DNA from: an uncultured Litoreibacter sp. | GTDB taxonomy: Bacteria; Pseudomonadota; Alphaproteobacteria; Rhodobacterales; Rhodobacteraceae | DNA length: 64,000 nucleotides | Direction: 5' to 3' | Assembly (NCBI RefSeq): GCF_947501785.1 | Contig: NZ_CANMXB010000001.1 | Coordinates: forward strand, 1,054,001-1,118,000 | Made by a program: the position numbers and the translations under genes | Notes under the pieces: generated by a model | Told to the model about the DNA's origin: nothing | Seen by the model: only the letters and a program-made list of their open reading frames with translations | Databases searched by the model: none | Shown: positions 9,141 to 19,306 of the stretch, one piece after another | How the letters are laid out: the number at the start of each line of letters is the position of its first letter | How positions within the stretch are numbered: position 1 is the first letter of the stretch

Positions 9141-9809
9141 TTACGCCGTCGCCATTGCACCGATCAGCGAGGCAAACAACGCAGCCCCATCCGTGTTGCC
9201 ATGCGCGGCTTCCGTGGCCCGCTCGGGATGGGGCATCATCCCCAACACGCGGCGGTTTTCGGACAGCACCCCGGCAATGTCGCCTGCGGACCCGTTGGGG
9301 TTGTCCAAATAGCTGAACGCCACGCGGTCTTCGCCTTTCAGGCGTGCCACCATGTCGTCATCCACCGAGTAATTGCCGTCATGATGCGCAATCGGCACCG
9401 TGATCTCGGCGCCTTTGGCAAACGCGTTGGTGTAGGGGCTGTCCGTGCTCTCGACCCGCAGACCTTGCTGGCTGCAAATGTACTTCAGCCCCTTGTTGCG
9501 CATCAAAACGCCCGGCAGCAGGCCGGTTTCGCACAGGACCTGGAACCCGTTGCAAATGCCGATGACATGTCCGCCACGTTGCGCAAAATCGACAACCGCC
9601 TTGCACACCGGGGACCGCGCGGCGATCGCCCCGCAGCGCAAATAGTCGCCAAAAGAGAACCCGCCCGGGATGCCGATGACATCCAGCCCCGCCGGAAGCT
9701 CGGTGTCTTTGTGCCAAACCATGGTGACATCCGCGCCCGCCAGCTCGAAGCCCACAGCCAAATCGCGGTCGCAGTTCGACCCCGGGAAGGTGATGACCGC
9801 CGCCTTCAT
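9141..9809 (-). CDS. purQ: Phosphoribosylformylglycinamidine synthase glutaminase subunit PurQ
   Basis: A 222-residue class I glutamine amidotransferase that delivers ammonia to PurL in step four of purine synthesis. The start [16 protein letters not shown] is the conserved N-terminus; the longer frame upstream is not used. The catalytic cysteine sits in [11 protein letters not shown], and the His/Glu pair in MMPHPERA near the C-terminus. purS ends 2 bases upstream, so the two are cotranscribed and likely translationally coupled. The large subunit purL is not in this window. Confidence 0.96.
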   Translation of the reverse strand: MKAAVITFPGSNCDRDLAVGFELAGADVTMVWHKDTELPAGLDVIGIPGGFSFGDYLRCGAIAARSPVCKAVVDFAQRGGHVIGICNGFQVLCETGLLPGVLMRNKGLKYICSQQGLRVESTDSPYTNAFAKGAEITVPIAHHDGNYSVDDDMVARLKGEDRVAFSYLDNPNGSAGDIAGVLSENRRVLGMMPHPERATEAAHGNTDGAALFASLIGAMATA

Positions 9810-9811
9810 GC

Positions 9812-10042
9812 TCACACCATCTCGATCGAGTAGCTCTCGATCACCGTGTTGGCCAACAGCTTCTCGCACATGTCGGCAACGGTCGCCTCGGACGTCCCAT
9901 CGGCCAGGTCCAGCTCGATCACCTTGCCTTGCCGGACGCCGTCAACCCCGTCAAAACCCAATGTCCCGAGCGCATGTTTCACGGCCTCCCCTTGCGGGTC
10001 CAGCACGCCGTTCTTCAACATCACATGTACCTTGGCTTTCAT
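9812..10042 (-). CDS. purS: Phosphoribosylformylglycinamidine synthase subunit PurS
   Basis: A 76-residue protein matching PurS. It starts [18 protein letters not shown], contains a GKVIELDL strand, and ends in [12 protein letters not shown]. PurS dimerises and bridges PurQ and the small-type PurL so that ammonia can be channelled. Its presence implies that this organism uses the three-subunit enzyme rather than the single-chain PurL of enterobacteria. It lies between purC and purQ on the same strand. Confidence 0.95.
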   Translation of the reverse strand: MKAKVHVMLKNGVLDPQGEAVKHALGTLGFDGVDGVRQGKVIELDLADGTSEATVADMCEKLLANTVIESYSIEMV

Positions 10043-10111
10043 CGCTGCTTTCCTTCGTTCGTGGGTGCGACATCACCCATCACTGTTTCAAAAATACCTA
10101 AATCCCGCGGC

Positions 10112-10873
10112 TTAGTTAATAAGCTGCGGCTTGCCCGGCTGGGGGCTGTTTTGCGGCATCACGCCCAGACGTTTGGCCACTTCGGTATAGGCATCCGCCA
10201 GATTGCCCAGGTCGCGGCGGAACACGTCCTTGTCCAGTTTCTGGCCAGTTTCGATGTCCCACAAGCGGCAGCTGTCGGGCGAAATTTCATCGGCCACGAT
10301 CAGGCGCTGGTAGTCGCCCTCGTAATGGCGGCCAATCTCGATCTTGAAGTCGACCAGCTTGATGCCGACGCCGTACATGACGCCCGACAGGAAGTCGTTC
10401 ACCCGCAGCGCAAGCGCCACCATGTCGTCCATATCCTGCTGCGAGGCCCACCCGAAGGCGATGATATACTCTTCCGGCACCAAAGGGTCGCCAAGATCGT
10501 CATTCTTGTAGGAAAACTCGACGATGGGACGCGGCAAGACCGTGCCCTCTTCCATCCCCAAACGTTTGGCCATGGACCCTGCGGCGTAGTTGCGCACGAT
10601 CACCTCCAGCGGGATGATTTCCACCGCGCGGATCAGCTGCTCGCGCATGTTCAGCCGCTTCAGAAAGTGGTTCGGCACGCCGATTTGCGTCAGCCCGGTC
10701 ATGAAGAACTCGCTCAGGCGGTTGTTCAGCACGCCCTTGCCCTCAATCACGTCGCGCTTTTCGGCGTTGAACGCGGTCGCGTCATCTTTGAAATACTGGA
10801 CCAATGTGCCGGGCTCCGGGCCCTCATACATGGTCTTGGCTTTGCCTTCGTAGATTTTCTTGCGACGTGCCAT
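10112..10873 (-). CDS. purC: SAICAR synthase (phosphoribosylaminoimidazole-succinocarboxamide synthase)
   Basis: A 253-residue enzyme that joins aspartate to CAIR with ATP in purine synthesis. [18 protein letters not shown] is the standard N-terminus with its nucleotide-binding strand. [16 protein letters not shown] and [11 protein letters not shown] are family signatures, and [13 protein letters not shown] is the conserved acidic metal and substrate loop. It is the first gene of the leftward purC-purS-purQ set, with 69 bases between purC and purS. Confidence 0.96.
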   Translation of the reverse strand: MARRKKIYEGKAKTMYEGPEPGTLVQYFKDDATAFNAEKRDVIEGKGVLNNRLSEFFMTGLTQIGVPNHFLKRLNMREQLIRAVEIIPLEVIVRNYAAGSMAKRLGMEEGTVLPRPIVEFSYKNDDLGDPLVPEEYIIAFGWASQQDMDDMVALALRVNDFLSGVMYGVGIKLVDFKIEIGRHYEGDYQRLIVADEISPDSCRLWDIETGQKLDKDVFRRDLGNLADAYTEVAKRLGVMPQNSPQPGKPQLIN

Positions 10874-11047
10874 AATTGCGGTCCCCAAAACGCGCACGGG
10901 ACTCACTTCGGCCCCGCGGTTACGCTGCCTATACGCCACGGGGCGCGGCCACACAAGTTATGCCCCTATATGTAGCGTCTCCCCCTTGCGCCGCCCCGCA
11001 TCCATGGTCATATCTAAGGCAACACCACGCATAATATGGAGGCCCAA

Positions 11048-11362
11048 ATGGCCAGCTTTGACGACCGCGCAGATGCTTTTGAAAACAAATACGCCCATGA
11101 CGCAGAAATGCAGTTCAAGGCCGAAGCCCGCCGCAACAAGCTGCTGGGCCTTTGGGCGGCCGACCTGTTGGGCAAATCCGGCGATGACGCGGCGAATTAC
11201 GCCAAAGAGGTGGTGAAAGCCGATTTTGAGGAAGCTGGCGATGACGACGTGGTGCGCAAGGTCGCGGGCGATTTGGGCGGCAAATCCAACGAGGACACGA
11301 TCCGCGCCAAGATGACCGAGCTGATGGTCGAGGCCAAAGCGCAGGTGATGTCCGAATTGTAG
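11048..11362 (+). CDS. F1-ATPase inhibitor zeta subunit (DUF1476)
   Basis: A 104-residue, mostly helical protein. The ATG at 11048 is chosen because GGAGG lies at 11038-11042, five bases before it; an earlier ATG at 11036 overlaps that ribosome site. The N-terminal segment MASFDDRADAFENKYAHD is the inhibitory stretch known from the Paracoccus denitrificans zeta subunit, which blocks reverse ATP hydrolysis by F1FO. The rest forms the four-helix bundle typical of DUF1476. The gene appears monocistronic and is not near atp genes. Confidence 0.93.
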   Translation: MASFDDRADAFENKYAHDAEMQFKAEARRNKLLGLWAADLLGKSGDDAANYAKEVVKADFEEAGDDDVVRKVAGDLGGKSNEDTIRAKMTELMVEAKAQVMSEL

Positions 11363-11450
11363 GGCGGGGTTCACCTCGCCACCCCCTCTAAATACCACCA
11401 AACTCATAATCATTATCGGTTTTATGAATTTGCCTCACGGGTCACGGCAT

Positions 11451-11472
11451 GTCATGCGCTGCAGCGCATGAC
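11451..11472. promoter_or_regulatory. Perfect 22-bp palindrome just upstream of the homocysteine methyltransferase
   Basis: The half-site GTCATGCGCTG at 11451-11461 is followed without spacer by its exact reverse complement CAGCGCATGAC. It ends four bases before the AAAGGA ribosome site at 11476-11481 of the gene starting at 11490. It could be an operator or, as RNA, a hairpin next to the ribosome site. I do not recognise a known riboswitch. Confidence 0.55.
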
Positions 11473-11489
11473 ACCAAAGGACGCAGGCC

Positions 11490-12518
<1,029 letters not shown>

Positions 12519-12965
12519 GCACCGCACGCATGGTTAACGCCTCATAAATTCGGGGCAGCTATACCTGCCGCCGTTCGAACCTTCGGCGCGTCCCTACAAG
12601 GGCCGCCCGTCGTATCCACATTGTGGCTCTTGGAGCGTCGCAGCCGGGTAAAACCGTCTCCCGCGACGCACTCTGGCGCTACCGGTAGACCAGATGTGTC
12701 GGCGTAAAGCCCGGCGCAAAGGACACCGCATTTGCGGTCCGCAGGAACGGCGACGTCGCCACCCTTATACAAATGACAGCACCGAGCTTGAACCCACCCC
12801 GTCTGATCGGTCGGGGTGCCAACGGCGTTTGCGGGCCCGTTCTGCGAGGGGCAGGCCGTGACGGACAGGATAAGGTTTTTCCTGCGTCGAGGTTCGTTAT
12901 GCGGATGTGCCGGCTATTTGCCGATTTGGGTTTCGTCGGGCCCATCTTATCTGTAATTTGCCGCC
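12519..12965. other. 447-base intergenic interval with several hairpins
   Basis: No convincing gene. Short open frames on both strands are compositionally odd and overlap each other. Potential stems include CGCCG/CGGCG around 12570-12591, ACCGCA-TT-TGCGGT at 12725-12738, and CACCCCG/CGGGGTG at 12795-12818. I compared it with RNase P RNA, SRP RNA and tmRNA signatures and saw none. It may hold the promoter of the kinase gene at 12966 or an unrecognised small RNA. Confidence 0.35.
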
Positions 12966-13808
12966 ATGAATGTACCGCCACGGGTATCCTCACGGATACT
13001 AAAGAATTTTCAGGTCTCAGCCCCCACGTTCATTGATGAAACCTCAATTGCCACGGTTTGGAGGGTGATCTGCCGCAGCGGTGAACACGCCGCGCTAAAG
13101 ATCTACAAGAACCAAAACATGGGAAATGAAAGGTGCGGCTTCGCGTTTTTGCAGGCTCTGAAGGGACGCGGTTGCGCTGACGTGTACATTCAGTCGGACA
13201 ATGCCATGCTTCTTGAGTGGCTTGATGGACCATCGCTGGGTGATCTGGCGCGCAGCGGCCGGGACGAAGAAGCCGACAATGAGTTGGTCAAGCTGGCGGT
13301 CAAAATTCATCAAGGCACGGGTCCCATCAGTGGTGACTTTCCGGCGCTTGCCGATTGGTTTGGCTCCTTGCTTCAGCTGAAGCTCAGTGCGGATTGCGAC
13401 CCGGAATTGCGTCACACCATTCAGCAAAGCAAAGTTCTGGCGCGCGACCTTCTGTCCACGTCCCACGACTTGCGGCCACTTCATGGCGATTTGCACCACG
13501 ACAACGTCCGGCTCGGTGCGCACGGGTATCGAGCCTTTGATGCAAAGGGCGTGTTGGGGGAACGCACCTATGAGCTGGCCAATGCATTTCGAAATCCAAG
13601 GGGCATGAAAGACCTTATTCGTGCCCCGGCAAGAATAAGAATGCGAGCCAGCAATTGGAGCGCCAAGTTTGGTGTGAATGAGCGTCGATTGCTGCAATGG
13701 GCAGCGGTCAAATGCGCTTTGTCCATTGCATGGCGCAACACTGAGCTCAGCGATGATGACGAGGCGGATTTGCTTGTTCTTTTGATGCAGGAACTGAAAG
13801 AAAACTAG
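12966..13808 (+). CDS. APH(6)/hydroxyurea-type phosphotransferase family protein
   Basis: A 280-residue kinase-fold protein resembling streptomycin 6-phosphotransferases (StrB, APH(6)). Lys45 in ALKIYK matches the ATP-binding lysine. HGDLHHDN (173-180) is the catalytic loop with the base Asp175. FDAKGVLGE (191-199) matches the DPKG-VGE metal-binding motif of this family, with Asp192 in place. No signal peptide or membrane helix. The base composition is visibly lower in G+C than neighbouring genes, and the upstream gap is large, which suggests acquisition. Whether it confers resistance cannot be told: many relatives act on unknown small molecules. Confidence 0.75.
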   Translation: MNVPPRVSSRILKNFQVSAPTFIDETSIATVWRVICRSGEHAALKIYKNQNMGNERCGFAFLQALKGRGCADVYIQSDNAMLLEWLDGPSLGDLARSGRDEEADNELVKLAVKIHQGTGPISGDFPALADWFGSLLQLKLSADCDPELRHTIQQSKVLARDLLSTSHDLRPLHGDLHHDNVRLGAHGYRAFDAKGVLGERTYELANAFRNPRGMKDLIRAPARIRMRASNWSAKFGVNERRLLQWAAVKCALSIAWRNTELSDDDEADLLVLLMQELKEN

Positions 13809-13939
13809 CGTCCAATAGGGCCCAAAATTTCGCCAAGGAGCCGGGTTTGCCCGCACCGTCCCCTCGTGCCCCCGCATGCAGACCTGCGGGCCAGCTTGTA
13901 CTGTCCTGACCAAGTTCGCCTAACCTTCGTTATCACCGG

Positions 13940-15022
13940 CTAGAACAGGCTCAGCTGGTCGCCTGCCCGCGCAGGCACTTTGAACAGGTCGCTGCGCAGC
14001 GGCGGCAGCTTCTCGGCGAGTCCAAGCCGTTTGCAGGCCTTGCGGTAACGCTGCTGGATCAGCGCGGCATAGGTCCCCGTCCCGGTCATCCGGCTGCCAA
14101 AATTTGCATCATAATCTTGACCGCCATGCATCTCCCGGACCCGCGCCATGACGCGTTTTGCGCGGTCGGGGAAGTGCTCTGCCAGCCAATCCTGGAACAG
14201 CGGCGACACTTCGCGGGGCAGCCGCAATGGCGTGACCGAAGCGCAAAGCGCCCCCGCGTCCCTGCCCGCTTCCAGCACGGCTTCCAACTCGTGATCGGTC
14301 AATCCGGGGATCATTGGCGAGGCCATCAGGCGCACCTCGACCCCCGCTGCGGCCAGCCGTTCGATTGTCTTCAGCCGTCGCGCGGGCGACGGCACGCGCG
14401 GTTCGGCCTTGCGCGCCACATCGCGCTGCAATGTCGTCACCGAAATGCCCACGCGCACCAAGCCGTCCGCGGCCAGATCAGCCAGAACATCCAGGTCCCG
14501 CTCGATCAATGTGCCCTTGGTGACAATCGCCACGGGGTGGCGATGCTCGGCCAGAACCTCCAACAGGCCGCGCATGATTTTATGCGTCTTCTCAAGGGGT
14601 TGGTACGGGTCTGTGTTGGTCCCGATCGCAATAACCCGAGGCACGTAGCGCTTCGCCTGAAGTTCCTTGCGCAGCAAGGCAGGCGCGTCAGGCCGCGCGA
14701 TCAGCCGCGTCTCGAAATCCAGCCCCGGAGACAGGCCAAGATAGGCGTGACTTGGCCGCGCGAAGCAGTAAATGCAGCCATGTTCGCAGCCCCGATACGG
14801 GTTGATGGAGCGGTCGAAATGCAGGTCGGGCGAGGTGTTGCGCGAGATCACTTTGCGCGGCACCTCGACGCTGACTTCGGTGCGCACCGGCGGCAGGTCT
14901 TCGTCCCGGCCCCACCCGTCATCAATGCCGACCTGCACCAGCCGTTCAAACCGGTTCGTCCGGTTCGTAGCGGCCCCGCGCCCGCGCCGCAATGCGGCAT
15001 CAATCTGAGGATCAGTCTCCAT
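13940..15022 (-). CDS. PA0069-family radical SAM protein (SplB-like)
   Basis: A 360-residue radical S-adenosylmethionine protein. The [4Fe-4S] motif is CEHGCIYC near residues 78-85, preceded by SINPYRG as in the PA0069/COG1533 group. Other conserved stretches are IGTNTDPYQP and VTKGTLIERD. COG1533 includes the spore photoproduct lyase SplB, but PA0069-type members in non-sporulating bacteria have no established substrate. The gene starts 12 bases from a GAAC-N7-GAAC element that matches the alphaproteobacterial LexA box, which hints at DNA-damage control. It diverges from the corrinoid-protein operon. Confidence 0.9.
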   Translation of the reverse strand: METDPQIDAALRRGRGAATNRTNRFERLVQVGIDDGWGRDEDLPPVRTEVSVEVPRKVISRNTSPDLHFDRSINPYRGCEHGCIYCFARPSHAYLGLSPGLDFETRLIARPDAPALLRKELQAKRYVPRVIAIGTNTDPYQPLEKTHKIMRGLLEVLAEHRHPVAIVTKGTLIERDLDVLADLAADGLVRVGISVTTLQRDVARKAEPRVPSPARRLKTIERLAAAGVEVRLMASPMIPGLTDHELEAVLEAGRDAGALCASVTPLRLPREVSPLFQDWLAEHFPDRAKRVMARVREMHGGQDYDANFGSRMTGTGTYAALIQQRYRKACKRLGLAEKLPPLRSDLFKVPARAGDQLSLF

Positions 15023-15034
15023 TCCATCAATTTA

Positions 15035-15049
15035 GAACAAATAGAGAAC
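15035..15049 (-). promoter_or_regulatory. LexA (SOS) box candidate upstream of the radical SAM gene
   Basis: The plus strand reads GAACAAATAGAGAAC, that is GAAC-N7-GAAC; on the minus strand this is GTTC-N7-GTTC. This direct repeat is the LexA operator described for alphaproteobacteria. It sits 12 bases before the radical SAM start codon and about 110 bases from the corrinoid-protein start, so it could repress the former directly. Confidence 0.65.
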
Positions 15050-15157
15050 ACACGCAATCACAAGTCGGTCACGACTTCGCGCATGTCGTAAATTAAATTG
15101 CAACGACAGGCAGATAGGTCCAACACTCCAAAAAAGACACGTGCAAAGGGCCTCCCC

Positions 15158-15865
<708 letters not shown>

Positions 15866-15940
15866 GCTAACCCGGCCGCCTTGCCCCAACATCGTCTTCC
15901 GCTTTAAGCTCCCTCCAGAGGCGCAACTGGGGGACGGAAT

Positions 15941-17719
15941 ATGGCTGCTGATGCGGACCGCACAGAAAGGTTTGACACCTTTCTGAAGCATCTCAACCGA
16001 GTGATGACGCCGCATACCCAGGTTTGGGGCGCCGGTTTTGGGAAAGTCGTGGCTACTGTCGTAGGCTTGGGTGTTCTTGTTGCGCTCATCCCCGTCCTGG
16101 CCGCCGCGCCTTTCCAATGGAACAGCGCCCTGCCCGAGAACGCCATCGAAGACTCAATTGGCTCAAATCTCAAAACCCGCTCGGATGCGGCCCGAGATGC
16201 TTTGCTGCAGCGATGTGCAGGCGGGGACAATTGCACCCTGAAAGAGCGCAAAGCGGCGGCAGATGCCGTCGAGGCAATGCAGGCAAAGGCTGCAGGCAAT
16301 TCGCCTCGGGCGGCTGCTTACAAGACCTACCAGCACCTCGTGCCTTTGATCATTGGCACATTGCTGATCGTCGTGGTGTTGGCCGCGATCATCCACGCGC
16401 AAATCAAGCTGGCGGTGCGCACTTGGCAAAGCACGCTGGGTAACGCTTTTGACGCGCCACATGCCTACAGCCTGAGCTACCAGGCGAACTGGATACTCGC
16501 GCTTGCCCTTCCGCTTGGCGCCGTCAGCGTGCTGGGCGGCATATTTCTATTTGACCAAACCGGCATCGTGGTTGGCATCGTTTTGGCCTTCTTACTGGTC
16601 ATATGGGCCTTGCTGCTCAAATCCATCCCGCATTTCAGGCAACAAGACGTCGTGTTGTGCAAAGCGCCCGGGTTGGTCACCGGCCTCGCGGCGGCGCTTG
16701 GCATAGTCGCCGTTATGGCCGCACTCGCGATGTTTGACACGTCCGGCACGTTCACGCTCAGCCAGTTCACCATCTTTGCCCTGCTCGCGGGAACGTCGGC
16801 TGGCGCAACCGCTATCACCGTCTTCCTTGTGGCAAACTACGTCAGCACTTTCCCGCGCCCTTCTCACGTGCAGGATCTTCCCAACCGCGCCGCAGCCTTG
16901 GAGGACCCGCCCAAACCCGACCCAAATGGCACTGTTACACCCTATATGACCGTGAACGGAGCTTACGGCACCGCACCCGATCCGGAGCCAATCTGGCAGG
17001 CGCTGCGGCGTCATGCCAAGGCAAGTGGCTACCCTATCAATTTGCAATGGCTGCCGTCCGGCTACACGCTCAAACCAAAGGATATCCAAAGCGATCTGGG
17101 CTCTTTGACGGCGACGCTGACGGTGACCTTTCTGGTGATACTGCTGGCCGTCGCCTTCCTGACAACGGATCTGGCGGACACGCTTGGTGACAGCGACGCA
17201 ACACTCTCGGCGGCACGCGAAGCCGCACTGCAAAGCTACCTGCTGCTCGTTGGGTTCGGCTTTTCTGCGGTGCTTGTTCTTGTCACGGTTTGGGCGCAAC
17301 TGCGCATGGCTCCATTTCTGGCGGCGGAAGATAGTTTGAAAAAGGCAGATACAGGCGGGGCAACCAGCTCCGCCAGCGACCTGCCATGGGTGGTGGAAGA
17401 AACCGATCTCTCCAAAGGTCGGCGCAAGATCACCCCGCTACATCCCGTGCTTGACGAGACATGGGCCACAGACGAAGTGGCACGCCGCGAAAAAGCGCGC
17501 GCTGACGAAGAGGAAGAAAAGACGCTCGGCCTCGCGGATCTATGGCTTGCGGGCTACACCGCGTGTGACGCCCAGAAATTCCGAATTCTCTACGCTTCCG
17601 CGCGTTACGGTGGGGCTTTGCAGGATTTGTTCAAGTCCACTGGAAGCTCGAAGGTCTCAGAATACGCAAAGATCGCCGCCCCAGCTGTTTTGGGGTCCGC
17701 GTTGTCATTCTTTGGCTGA
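15941..17719 (+). CDS. Unrecognised 592-residue polytopic membrane protein
   Basis: I do not recognise this family. About eight hydrophobic helices are visible, near residues 33-55, 133-154, 184-204, 207-226, 244-264, 274-298, 390-412 and 434-456. Residues 56-130 form a polar loop with two cysteines (Cys92, Cys98) that could pair. Residues 300-385 form a Pro-rich loop, and a charged cytoplasmic tail of about 130 residues follows the last helix, with an acidic coiled segment near 512-528. No transporter signature, kinase or nucleotide-binding motif was found. It sits 75 bases after the corrinoid-protein gene and before the GST gene, all rightward, so cotranscription is possible. Its link to methionine synthesis is unknown. 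Confidence 0.75.
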   Translation: MAADADRTERFDTFLKHLNRVMTPHTQVWGAGFGKVVATVVGLGVLVALIPVLAAAPFQWNSALPENAIEDSIGSNLKTRSDAARDALLQRCAGGDNCTLKERKAAADAVEAMQAKAAGNSPRAAAYKTYQHLVPLIIGTLLIVVVLAAIIHAQIKLAVRTWQSTLGNAFDAPHAYSLSYQANWILALALPLGAVSVLGGIFLFDQTGIVVGIVLAFLLVIWALLLKSIPHFRQQDVVLCKAPGLVTGLAAALGIVAVMAALAMFDTSGTFTLSQFTIFALLAGTSAGATAITVFLVANYVSTFPRPSHVQDLPNRAAALEDPPKPDPNGTVTPYMTVNGAYGTAPDPEPIWQALRRHAKASGYPINLQWLPSGYTLKPKDIQSDLGSLTATLTVTFLVILLAVAFLTTDLADTLGDSDATLSAAREAALQSYLLLVGFGFSAVLVLVTVWAQLRMAPFLAAEDSLKKADTGGATSSASDLPWVVEETDLSKGRRKITPLHPVLDETWATDEVARREKARADEEEEKTLGLADLWLAGYTACDAQKFRILYASARYGGALQDLFKSTGSSKVSEYAKIAAPAVLGSALSFFG

Positions 17720-17804
17720 CCTCCAATAGCTGCGCGGTCAATTGACAGCGGACATCACCCGCGCCATCGTCCAGAAAAATGACCTTGCCGATTGGAGACA
17801 ACCG

Positions 17805-18425
17805 ATGCCCGCCCTGACCCTGCATCTCGCCAAAGGCACCGTCGCGCTTGCGCCGCATATCGCGCTCAATGAGGTCGGCGCCGATTTTGACCTCGTCTGG
17901 GTGGACTTTGCCGCCAAGGCGCAGACCAAGCCCGACTATCTGGCCATCAACCCCAAAGGCCGGGTTCCCGCCTTGATGACCGAAAATGGCGTGTTGACCG
18001 AAACCGCCGCCATGCTGAACTACATCGCGGCGACCCATCCCCAAGCCGCGCTGACACCCGACGACCCGTGGCAGCGCGCCAAGATGGAGGAAGTGTTCCT
18101 CTATCTGGCCTCGACCGTGCATATCAACCACGCCCACAAGATGCGCGGGCACCGCTGGTCGGACGACCCCGCCACCTACCCCGCCATGCAGGCCAAAGTG
18201 GCCAGCAACATCACCGAGAACGCCGCGCTGATTGAAAGCGACTACCTCAAGGGCCCGTTTGTGCTGGGCGAGACGTTCTCGAACGCCGATATCTATCTCT
18301 TCACCATCGCGCGCTGGTTCGCGGGCGACGGCGCGGATATGGCGGCCTTCCCGAAGCTGTCCGCCTTCCTTGAGATGATGCAAGCGCGCCCCTCGGTGGC
18401 AAACGCGCTCGCGATGCATACATAA
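17805..18425 (+). CDS. Glutathione S-transferase family protein
   Basis: A 206-residue GST-fold protein. The start at 17805 is chosen because GGAGA lies at 17794-17798. The N-terminal thioredoxin-like domain begins PALTLHLAKGTVALAPHIAL and contains the NPKGRVPAL cis-proline motif and a TETAAMLNYIA glutathione-binding stretch. The helical domain has the capping motif in SNADIYLFTI. Glutathione transfer or isomerisation is the family role; the substrate is not evident. Close spacing to the next two genes indicates an operon ending with DUF1638. Confidence 0.88.
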   Translation: MPALTLHLAKGTVALAPHIALNEVGADFDLVWVDFAAKAQTKPDYLAINPKGRVPALMTENGVLTETAAMLNYIAATHPQAALTPDDPWQRAKMEEVFLYLASTVHINHAHKMRGHRWSDDPATYPAMQAKVASNITENAALIESDYLKGPFVLGETFSNADIYLFTIARWFAGDGADMAAFPKLSAFLEMMQARPSVANALAMHT

Positions 18426-18444
18426 AGGGCAAAGGAGAGACCCC

Positions 18445-18636
18445 ATGCCCTTCACCCGCCTTGCCCTATTGCTCTGCTATGTCCTCGTGGCCGCAGGTCT
18501 CACCGTGTTCCTGTTCGCGCAGATGCAGCCGCAGGGACAAGCCGCCAGCGGCATCCCGGTGCTGCTGCCCTTGGCGATGCTGGCGGGGTTGTTGATCCGC
18601 GCGCTGCACAAACGGCTGAACCGCGATGATCCCTGA
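18445..18636 (+). CDS. Small 63-residue two-helix membrane protein
   Basis: A short gene with a strong ribosome site (AAAGGAGA) eight bases before the ATG. Residues 5-26 and 37-55 are hydrophobic and separated by a Gln/Gly-rich loop, and the C-terminus is basic (HKRLNRDD). It lies 19 bases after the GST gene, and its last 11 bases overlap the DUF1638 start, which argues that it is a real, translated operon member. I cannot assign a function. Confidence 0.65.
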   Translation: MPFTRLALLLCYVLVAAGLTVFLFAQMQPQGQAASGIPVLLPLAMLAGLLIRALHKRLNRDDP

Positions 18637-19264
18637 CGACGCGACCTTGACCGAGGATGGGCTGGCCCCTTCCGACAAGGGGCAGATCCTGCTGCTGGCC
18701 TGCGGCGCGCTTGCGCGTGAAATCATCGCCGTCAAAGACGCCAATGGCTGGGACCACATGACATTGGCCTGCCTGCCCGCGATTTACCACAACACGCCTG
18801 ACAAGATCGTCCCCGCCGTGCGCGAGGCCGTGGCAAAGCACCGCGACGCCTACGCGCAGATTTTCGTGGTCTATGCCGATTGCGGCACCGGCGGGCAATT
18901 GCAAGCCGCCTGCGCAGAGTTGGGGGTGCAGATGGTCGAGGGCCCGCATTGCTATTCCTTCTTCGAAGGCAACGCCGCGTTCGAGGCAAAGGGCGAGCTG
19001 ACCGCCTTCTACCTCACCGACTTCCTTGTCCGCCAATTCGATGCTTTCGTCACCAAGCCGCTGGGGCTGGACCGCGACCCAAAACAAGCCGCCATCCTGC
19101 GCGACATGTATTTCGGCCATTACACCAAGCTGGTCTATCAGGCCCAGACCGACGACCCGGCCCTGCAAGCCAAAGCCAAAACCTGTGCCGAAAAGCTGGG
19201 GCTGGACTACGAATACCGCTTCACTGGATACGGCGACCTCGCCACGTCGCTGGCGCGCCTCTAA
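18626..19264 (+). CDS. DUF1638 protein, linked to split methionine synthase
   Basis: A 212-residue protein that I recognise as DUF1638, from features such as LLACGALAREI near residue 23, VYADCGTGG near 86, and HCYSFFEG. Cys and His residues recur in these motifs and may bind a metal or cobalamin. From memory of published mutant-fitness work on Phaeobacter, a DUF1638 gene beside split metH genes is needed for methionine synthesis, perhaps for reactivating or handling the corrinoid. That role is not shown by this sequence alone. The start codon lies inside the preceding 63-residue gene, so translation is probably coupled. Confidence 0.85.
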   Translation: MIPDDATLTEDGLAPSDKGQILLLACGALAREIIAVKDANGWDHMTLACLPAIYHNTPDKIVPAVREAVAKHRDAYAQIFVVYADCGTGGQLQAACAELGVQMVEGPHCYSFFEGNAAFEAKGELTAFYLTDFLVRQFDAFVTKPLGLDRDPKQAAILRDMYFGHYTKLVYQAQTDDPALQAKAKTCAEKLGLDYEYRFTGYGDLATSLARL

Positions 19265-19306
19265 CCGCTTTCCATGGTCTGAAGTATCCTCCCCGAAGGG
19301 CCGGTT

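Noticed and set aside
11426-11440. MetR-like site upstream of the homocysteine methyltransferase
   Set aside because: TGAATTTGCCTCA matches the TGAA-N5-TTCA pattern only in part; too weak to call.
12533-12547. CtrA-like TTAA-N7-TTAA site
   Set aside because: Second half reads TAAA, so the motif is incomplete, and no gene start follows nearby.
12773-13036. Open frame between the methyltransferase and the APH-like gene
   Set aside because: No ribosome site, odd composition, overlaps the start of the kinase gene in another frame.
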